From an uncultured Fretibacterium sp. (GTDB lineage Bacteria > Synergistota > Synergistia > Synergistales > Aminobacteriaceae): a stretch of DNA of 21,361 nt. The DNA is taken from positions 1 through 21,361 of the forward strand of contig CALCEM010000076.1 of assembly GCA_937900285.1 (NCBI GenBank), written 5' to 3'. This document shows, piece by piece, positions 16,024-21,361 of this stretch. The position numbers and the translations under genes were made by a program. The notes below the pieces were generated by a model that had not been told where the DNA came from, did no database searches, and worked only from the letters and a program-made list of their open reading frames with translations. Position 1 is the stretch's first letter. Each line of letters starts with the position of its first letter.

Positions 16024-17850
16024 TTGCGCAAAATTTTTTTATTAATTCTTCTTGCTCTCTCCGTTTATGCTTTATGGCCCAGATTTAATGCCGAAATTCA
16101 AAATAATAATGTCGCAATCGTTGCGGATTTTCGTGAAATTCATCAGCTCGCTTCAGTTTATGGCATAAATCTTTACGAAACAATTAAAAATTTAATTCAA
16201 AACGGTTTAACAGGATTAATGATCGGAGATATAACAGGCGACCAAGCTGAAAGAAATATCGGGTACGCTAAATTATTCCCGGATGATAACGGAACAAAAA
16301 TTTTAATACCAGAAAATAACCCGAATAAAAATTTACTCGATGAATTAATTAAAATTAGATTTCCGTCAGCTAAATACGATAAATCCGATAACACGTTTTT
16401 AATTAATATGACAATTCCAATGCTGAAAACTGTCGGAATTATTCCAGATATTGAAGCCATCGAATTTGCTAAAAATTTTAATTTGCCAATTTATTACAGA
16501 ACAGCTCCCGCACCTGGTACACTTGATCAGGGAGTTGCTGACTCTTTAAAAAAAATTCATGAACTATATAAAATTAATTTGACTTCTCCAGCCGGTGAAA
16601 TCGTTGCAGGTTTTCCAGACGTTTCAAATTTAGCAAATACCATCAAAAATTTAAATATCCCCGCAGCAATGCCGGAATTTAACAGACAACGCGGAGCAAT
16701 TCAATTTAATAATTTAACAGCACCCAATTTAATACCTTTACACAGCGTAACCAATGACGAAATTTTAGCGCGAAATATTTCGAGACCCGTTTTAACTGAC
16801 AGATTGATCAGGGCAGCCGTTGAACGTTCAGTCAGAGTTTTACTCGTTCACACTGCACCGCAAAATACTGGAGATTTCTCGGCAGAAACGTTCGCGAATG
16901 AAATTAAAAATTTATCTGACGGCTTAAAAAATCACGGCTTTAATATTTCATGGCCGGAAATTGTAAAAATTAATTCGAGCTTTAATATTTTTTCAAGTCT
17001 GGCACTCGCTGGAATTTTGGTTTATTCAGTCTGGAAATATTTATTAAGATTGGGCGTGAAAAATAATTTTAAATTTGATCTAGCGTTTATATTTTTAGGC
17101 TTAATTTTGTCGGGAGCAATTTTAAAATTTTCATTCATCGCAAGATTGGCCGGAGGTTTAGCAACTGGATTTATTGCAACTGAAGCAACATTACTCTCAA
17201 TGGAGCTGAACAAAAAATTTAATATATTTGCGAGCTTTATTTTTGCCGTAATTGGCGGTTTATGTGTCGCATCATTCTTCAGCGTTCCAAATTATATTTT
17301 AAGATTACAAACATTTTCAGGAGTTAAATTAACAATATTGCTACCTCCGATTTTAGTTTTAATTCACGACTTGCAAAATAAAATACATCCTGAAGGAATT
17401 AAAGATTTTATAAAACGCCCGCCGTTATGGGGAGAATTAATTTTATGCGGAATATTATTAATTGCAGTTGGGTTAATTTTATTCAGGAGCGATAACGTCA
17501 GTTTTATTCCCGGCTTTGAAGCAAAAATCCGCACAACCCTCGAAAAAATTTTAATAGCACGCCCAAGATCACGCGAAGTTTTCATCGGTTATCCATGTTT
17601 AATATTATTGGGATATTTCGTAAATAAAAATTATCTGCCAAAATTACGCGAGCTTTTACGTTTAGGCGTAGTATTAGGCTTTTCATCGGTTATAAACAGC
17701 TTCTGCCATTTTCATACGCCGTTACATTTGATTTTACTCAGGGAATTTAATGGACTTTGGACAGGCTTATTATTGGGAATTGTTTTATTATTGGCTGTAA
17801 AGTTTATAATAATCCCAGCATTAAAATTTTTACGCCCGTTCATAGCTTGA
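16024..17850 (+). CDS. DUF5693-like membrane protein
   Basis: The 608-residue protein has an N-terminal hydrophobic segment (residues 3-17), an external domain to about 320, and then eight or so membrane segments to the end. The external part includes NLPIYYRTAPAPG and IPAAMPEFNRQRGA; the membrane part includes FCHFHTPLHLILLREFNGLW near 560-580. Architecture and position directly before csaB fit the DUF5693 family. A role in making or exporting the cell-surface polymer that CsaB modifies is inferred from neighbourhood only. Start: TTG at 16024 with AAAGGAG about ten bases upstream. Confidence 0.72.
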   Translation: MRKIFLLILLALSVYALWPRFNAEIQNNNVAIVADFREIHQLASVYGINLYETIKNLIQNGLTGLMIGDITGDQAERNIGYAKLFPDDNGTKILIPENNPNKNLLDELIKIRFPSAKYDKSDNTFLINMTIPMLKTVGIIPDIEAIEFAKNFNLPIYYRTAPAPGTLDQGVADSLKKIHELYKINLTSPAGEIVAGFPDVSNLANTIKNLNIPAAMPEFNRQRGAIQFNNLTAPNLIPLHSVTNDEILARNISRPVLTDRLIRAAVERSVRVLLVHTAPQNTGDFSAETFANEIKNLSDGLKNHGFNISWPEIVKINSSFNIFSSLALAGILVYSVWKYLLRLGVKNNFKFDLAFIFLGLILSGAILKFSFIARLAGGLATGFIATEATLLSMELNKKFNIFASFIFAVIGGLCVASFFSVPNYILRLQTFSGVKLTILLPPILVLIHDLQNKIHPEGIKDFIKRPPLWGELILCGILLIAVGLILFRSDNVSFIPGFEAKIRTTLEKILIARPRSREVFIGYPCLILLGYFVNKNYLPKLRELLRLGVVLGFSSVINSFCHFHTPLHLILLREFNGLWTGLLLGIVLLLAVKFIIIPALKFLRPFIA

Positions 17851-17913
17851 AAATAAATATTTAAAATTTAATCCGCGAGTTTAAAATTTAAAAAAAATTT
17901 GAAGGTTTGAGCC

Positions 17914-18897
17914 GTGAAAAAATATAAAATAGTCCTGTTAGGTTATTACGGATTCGGAAATTTAGGCGATGAATTATTACTAAAATCCTGCATCGAGTTT
18001 TTAATTTCGTCAGGGATTGATCGCAAAAAAATTATTGTGCTTTCAAATGATCCGGATAATACACAAAAAATTTTTAATATCGATTCCGTTTCTCGCTGGA
18101 AATTTCATAAAGTAATAAATATTTTTAAACAGTCCGAAGCGTTAATTTTAGGCGGCGGCGGATTGTTTCAGGATTCCAGCAGCGTAAAATCATGCTTATG
18201 GTACTGGTTTATAATGTGGCTGGCCAAATATTACGGATTAAAAATTTTTGCTCTCGGCCAATCAATAGGACCGCTCAAAACTTCAGCAGGAAAATATTTA
18301 ACTCAAAGGGCTTTTAATTTATGCGATTTGGTACACGTCCGCGATGATTTATCGTTTGAAATTGCGAAAAGTTTTAAATTAAATTCCCGCGTAATTTTAG
18401 GCAGTGATCTCGTCATGATGTTAAAGCCGGAAATATTGAATAACAAACGGGATAAATTTTTATTGAACTTACGGCCATGCAAAAATATTAATGATTTTAT
18501 AAATTTAATCGTCCCGGATATAAATAATTTTGAAAATATAACCGGCGTTGCGCTCTCAAATGATGACGAAAAAATTTTAAAGAAGTCCGCAAATAAAATT
18601 AATTTTGATGAGATCATACGCGTAAAAAATTTTAAAGATGCCTGCTCTTTATGGAACTCTGCATATTCCGGAATTGGTATGCGCTTACATTTTGGGATAT
18701 TATCTCGTATGTTTAAAATTCCCGTCGCAATGATCCCGTATGATCCTAAAGTTTCGGAATTTGCAAGAATCTCAAGAATACCAATTATAACGGAGAAATT
18801 TCGCGAGCCTGTTCAGCCTTTAAATATTCCGTCAGGCATAAATAATTATCTTAAATCCTTTATGATAAAATTTGCGAATGGACAAGCGTCGAATTGA
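17914..18897 (+). CDS. csaB: Polysaccharide pyruvyltransferase CsaB
   Basis: Adds ketal-linked pyruvate to cell-wall-linked polysaccharide, which then anchors proteins carrying SLH domains. The 327 residues contain LGYYGFGNLGDELLL (9-23), LILGGGGLFQD (77-87), ALGQSIGPL (113-121), HVRDDLS (141-147) and GMRLHFG (255-261) with YDPKV (276-280), the standard CsaB series. Start: GTG at 17914 with GAAGG upstream. The stop overlaps the next gene by about 20 bases. In Synergistota the modified polymer would tie the peptidoglycan to envelope proteins (inference). Confidence 0.93.
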   Translation: MKKYKIVLLGYYGFGNLGDELLLKSCIEFLISSGIDRKKIIVLSNDPDNTQKIFNIDSVSRWKFHKVINIFKQSEALILGGGGLFQDSSSVKSCLWYWFIMWLAKYYGLKIFALGQSIGPLKTSAGKYLTQRAFNLCDLVHVRDDLSFEIAKSFKLNSRVILGSDLVMMLKPEILNNKRDKFLLNLRPCKNINDFINLIVPDINNFENITGVALSNDDEKILKKSANKINFDEIIRVKNFKDACSLWNSAYSGIGMRLHFGILSRMFKIPVAMIPYDPKVSEFARISRIPIITEKFREPVQPLNIPSGINNYLKSFMIKFANGQASN

Positions 18898-19963
18898 TGA
18901 AATAGGTATAAGATATGTCGAACGTTTAACGCTTTACGAGGAATATGCTTCACGAATAAGAAATTTAATTCAGGACCTCGTAGAACTCGAAGGCGTTGAA
19001 TTTTATGCTATAGAAGGGTGGGCCAAACCTCCAGCCGAATTGTTGCGCCTTCTCTCCAGCGTTGAAGAAAAAGATTTAGCCGGCATCGATCTCGTTACAG
19101 TTAGAGTTTTATTGCGATTTCCTGAAGATGTTTTGAAAATTGAAGAGCTTGTAAAATCAGAGTTCGAAATTGATGGAGCGCGCTCTGTTCCGTCGACAGT
19201 TTTAGAAGACCCGTTCAGGTTTGGTTATCCTGCAGTTGAGTATATTTTGTCGCTGTCAGATTCAAGATCAAATTTGCGGGAATGGGAAAAATATCGCGAT
19301 TTAACTTTTAAGCTGGAATTAAAAACGATGCTGCAAGAAGTTTGGGCGACATTATTCCCGAAAGTTAATCAGACTGTCGGAGCGGTTTCAGAAAAAAGAT
19401 TAACGCGAGAATTAGTATTATTGGCTGGCTTGCTTGAGACTGCGGACAAAGGCTTTTTAAGTTTGCGGCACGAAATTAAGGACGAAGCGTTATTAATACC
19501 GCCAACGGAATTACTCGGAACAAAAAATAATGAAGCTGTTCAAGTTGAAAAAATATTTACTGATGATGAATTATATAAATTATTCAGGGATTCGCCGGAA
19601 ATTTTAAGCCGGTGGAATGTCTTAAGCATTGAAGCAGGATTCCCGGAATTTAAACCAAACGCCGAATATTTGCGCGAGAGCTTTGAATATTTGTGCAAGA
19701 TTTTCCGGGCTTCAGGCATTGATACAATTTCAGAAGTAAAAAATTTTTTGTCTGACATGCAGGATCATGATAAAGGTTTCAAACAATTAAAGAGCATCCA
19801 CGATACTTTTGGGAGTGATAATAAAAATATTAATTGGCGAATGGATCCATTTTCAGCGTTATTTTTGCTGGTGTTAAATTTTAAATGGGACATTTTGAAG
19901 GATAAAGATTTAAACGAGTTAAAAATAAAACAAGGTTCGGACAGAATCAGCGGACTGGATTAA
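18878..19963 (+). CDS. Divergent RelA/SpoT-like domain protein
   Basis: A 361-residue protein whose first half resembles the (p)ppGpp synthetase fold. EGWAKPPAELL (46-56) matches the usual KSPxSI block; GIDLVTVRVLLRF (69-81) matches DDIVGVRVVxxF, keeping Asp71 and Arg76. FGYPAVEYI (115-123) stands where GYRSLHYVV is usual, and LELKTMLQEVWA (146-157) where E-x-QIRTMLQDAWA is usual. The Arg/Ser/His of the third block and the Glu of the fourth are changed, so synthetase activity is doubtful. The second half is helical and unassigned. Start: ATG 18878 inside the csaB end; a TTG six bases earlier is also open. No strong ribosome site, so translation may be coupled to csaB. Confidence 0.6.
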   Translation: MDKRRIDEIGIRYVERLTLYEEYASRIRNLIQDLVELEGVEFYAIEGWAKPPAELLRLLSSVEEKDLAGIDLVTVRVLLRFPEDVLKIEELVKSEFEIDGARSVPSTVLEDPFRFGYPAVEYILSLSDSRSNLREWEKYRDLTFKLELKTMLQEVWATLFPKVNQTVGAVSEKRLTRELVLLAGLLETADKGFLSLRHEIKDEALLIPPTELLGTKNNEAVQVEKIFTDDELYKLFRDSPEILSRWNVLSIEAGFPEFKPNAEYLRESFEYLCKIFRASGIDTISEVKNFLSDMQDHDKGFKQLKSIHDTFGSDNKNINWRMDPFSALFLLVLNFKWDILKDKDLNELKIKQGSDRISGLD

Positions 19964-19982
19964 AAATTATTTGGAGGCAAAT

Positions 19983-20612
19983 ATGCGCACTATAATTTTA
20001 TGGATGTTAATTTCATATTTTATCGGCTCAATTCCAACGGGCTGGCTCATAACAAAATTATTTCATAAAGATGAAAACGGTAAACGCGATAATTTAGATA
20101 TACGTACTTTTGGTTCTGGAAATATCGGAGCAGCAAACGTAAAACGCGCTATGGGAATAGGCTGGGCGGTGTTCGTGGCATTTGTAGATATATTCAAGGG
20201 TGCATTTGCGTTATTATTGGTGGCTGGAGTTGGTTCATATGAAGATCCCGGCTTATTAGCAGCGTTATCGGCTTTTGCGGCGGTTATCGGACATAATTAC
20301 ACTTGCTGGCTAAAATTCAAAGGTGGTAAAGGAGTCGCGACAACTTACGGGACGTTATTTTTTTTATGGCCTTATAAATCGTTTGCAATTGTATTATTAT
20401 GCGGAGCTATTTGGTATGCAGTTATGAAAATCACGCGATATGTTTCATTAGCTTCGATGCTGTCATTATTAGCGATGCCGTTATTTTTCTGGATGCTGGA
20501 TGCTCCTAAAGAATTTACGATCGTGGCTGGAGTTTTGGCGGTTTTATGCGTGTACAGACATAAGAGTAATATTTCAAGATTGATGGCAGGAAATGAAAAC
20601 AGATTGAAATAA
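19983..20612 (+). CDS. plsY: Acyl-phosphate:glycerol-3-phosphate acyltransferase PlsY
   Basis: Membrane enzyme for the first acylation of glycerol 3-phosphate in phospholipid synthesis, partnered with PlsX. The 209 residues show GSIPTGWL (15-22), RTFGSGNIGAANVKR (41-55), GHNYTCWLKFKGGKG (103-117) and the YRHKSNISRLMAGNE end (191-205), the three PlsY active-site motifs and the common tail, with five or so membrane segments. Start: ATG at 19983 with GGAGG five bases before it; the longer frame from TTG 19971 would include the ribosome site. Last gene of the cluster. Confidence 0.96.
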   Translation: MRTIILWMLISYFIGSIPTGWLITKLFHKDENGKRDNLDIRTFGSGNIGAANVKRAMGIGWAVFVAFVDIFKGAFALLLVAGVGSYEDPGLLAALSAFAAVIGHNYTCWLKFKGGKGVATTYGTLFFLWPYKSFAIVLLCGAIWYAVMKITRYVSLASMLSLLAMPLFFWMLDAPKEFTIVAGVLAVLCVYRHKSNISRLMAGNENRLK

Positions 20613-20639
20613 TTTTGATGAATTAATGAAATTTTTACA

Positions 20640-20671
20640 CCTCCCCAAGATTAAAGGGAGGCATTTTTTTT
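20640..20671 (+). terminator. Terminator of the tmcAL-plsY cluster
   Basis: CCTCCC (20640-20645) pairs with GGGAGG (20656-20661), ten-base loop, then CA and eight T's. Confidence 0.9.
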
Positions 20672-20683
20672 AATTTTAAATTT

Positions 20684-20758
20684 TCAAATTCCAGTGCTTC
20701 CAAATCCGCCGGAGTCGCGATCAGTTTTAGGGAGTTCGTTTGAGAATTTATGCTCAGA
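20684..20758 (-). pseudogene. dut: C-terminal remnant of dUTPase
   Basis: Minus-strand frame opening after TGA (20759-20761) reads SEHKFSNELPKTDRDSGGFGSTGI and then TGA. This is the C-terminal arm of trimeric dUTPase, where motif V is normally R-G-x-GGFGSTG and closes over the active site. The rest of the gene is absent; the upstream sequence is the end of the methyltransferase in another frame, whose stop lies inside this remnant. No start or ribosome site. Confidence 0.7.
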
Positions 20759-21361
20759 TCAAATTTTTTATTAACACGCTCACGAGTTCCTGCCCATTTT
20801 TCAAATAATTTTTATCGGTCGAATATGGAATTTTTAATAATATTTCGACGTTTAAATTAAATGGGTCTTCATCGAGATATACTCCTGAAGAAAGCCCCGT
20901 TCTTATGTGGCAATTGCTAAATTTATCAGTGTTGAAGCGTACAGCTTTATTTTTTGCGGTAACATGCTCCGTGACGATAACGTATTTATATTTTTTGGTG
21001 TTATTAATAATTTTTTGGATGTCGCTGTTACTCAAATGTTGAAGAACTTGCCGAATTAAACATAAATCGCCATCGGGTAACTCGTCCTCTACTATATCGA
21101 GGCATTTAAATTGAATATGATCCGAGCTGAATTTTTCCTGATTAAATTTTATGAGAGGCTCGACAATATCAACGCCAGTGTAAAAAATATTTTGATTGTC
21201 TTTGAGCCATGTTGACGCAACGTTAAAATCTCCGCAACCTAAATCCGTAACGCGCTTAATATCTTGATGATCCGCTAAAAATTTTTTTATTAATTCGCAA
21301 TATGGTTTTACATAAATATCAGTGTGCGAGCCTGGTCCGGAGTAAAATGTTGTACCCCCCC
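20754..21361 (-). CDS. Class I SAM-dependent methyltransferase, 5' end missing
   Basis: The open frame runs to the contig end, giving about 200 residues without an N-terminus. It begins GTTFYSGPGSHTDIY, followed by the SAM-binding motif I VTDLGCGDFNVAS, an acidic GVDIVE strand end (motif II), KCLDIVEDELPDGDLCLIRQVLQHLSNSDIQK (motifs III-IV and post-motif), then KYKYVIVTEHV and a final strand rich in KIPYSTDKNYL. Substrate unknown; proteins of this type often sit in glycan or sulfate-glycan loci (inference). An internal ATG-like start at 21035 lies after motif I and is not real. The last seven bases of the contig are C, so the very first residues may be wrong. Confidence 0.82.
   Translation of the reverse strand, partial: GGTTFYSGPGSHTDIYVKPYCELIKKFLADHQDIKRVTDLGCGDFNVASTWLKDNQNIFYTGVDIVEPLIKFNQEKFSSDHIQFKCLDIVEDELPDGDLCLIRQVLQHLSNSDIQKIINNTKKYKYVIVTEHVTAKNKAVRFNTDKFSNCHIRTGLSSGVYLDEDPFNLNVEILLKIPYSTDKNYLKNGQELVSVLIKNLI

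Noticed and set aside
1..21361. CRISPR array, insertion sequence or prophage
   Set aside because: No regularly spaced repeats with spacers, transposase, terminal inverted repeats or phage genes were seen.

Overview
The window is an AT-rich contig from a bacterium most likely in the phylum Synergistota. The main evidence is a very large secreted protein (10474-14631, minus) whose C-terminus has the layout of the Synerg-CTERM surface-sorting signal: a GGCNAGFG motif, a short hydrophobic stretch and an RRKK tail. CsaB next to a DUF5693-type membrane protein fits the same origin. Both ends look like assembly ends. The right end cuts a methyltransferase gene and finishes in a run of seven C. The left end starts exactly at a 55-bp sequence that is repeated at 358-412.

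Layout. 1-796 holds no protein gene. It carries two tandem units of about 355 bp, each with an identical 55-bp promoter segment followed by a diverged sequence that keeps the same set of complementary stems. I read these as two copies of an unidentified structured RNA. 797-1732 (plus) is thioredoxin reductase, converging through a shared terminator on a nitroreductase-family gene. Next on the minus strand is a GT-D-fold-like putative glycosyltransferase whose promoter and start region are occupied by a 7-bp tandem repeat. A tRNA-Thr(UGU)/Tyr(GUA)/Thr(GGU) cluster and an overlapping cdd-era-recO operon follow, then an ORF remnant and a ROK-family glucokinase preceded by a 15-codon micro-ORF ending Cys-Cys.

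7375-10334 contains tRNA-Ser(UGA) (plus), a GT-B glycosyltransferase (minus), gap (minus, with its own promoter and terminator) and a divergent small protein made of two OB-fold-like repeats. The Synerg-CTERM protein fills 10474-14631. Divergent from it is a plus-strand cluster: tmcAL (nucleotidyltransferase, no ordinary start codon), a DUF5693-like membrane protein, csaB (polysaccharide pyruvyltransferase), a divergent RelA/SpoT-like protein and plsY, ending in a clear terminator. The contig closes with a C-terminal scrap of dUTPase and a truncated SAM methyltransferase on the minus strand.

How the parts relate. Much of the window concerns the cell envelope: two glycosyltransferases, CsaB and DUF5693, PlsY and the sorted surface protein. 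The rest is housekeeping: redox, pyrimidine salvage, ribosome assembly, recombination, glucose phosphorylation and glycolysis, and tRNAs. Non-ATG starts with good Shine-Dalgarno sequences are common (TTG for four genes, GTG for csaB). The least explained parts are the tandem RNA units at the left end, the heptamer repeat in a glycosyltransferase promoter, the micro-ORF before the glucokinase and the start of tmcAL.
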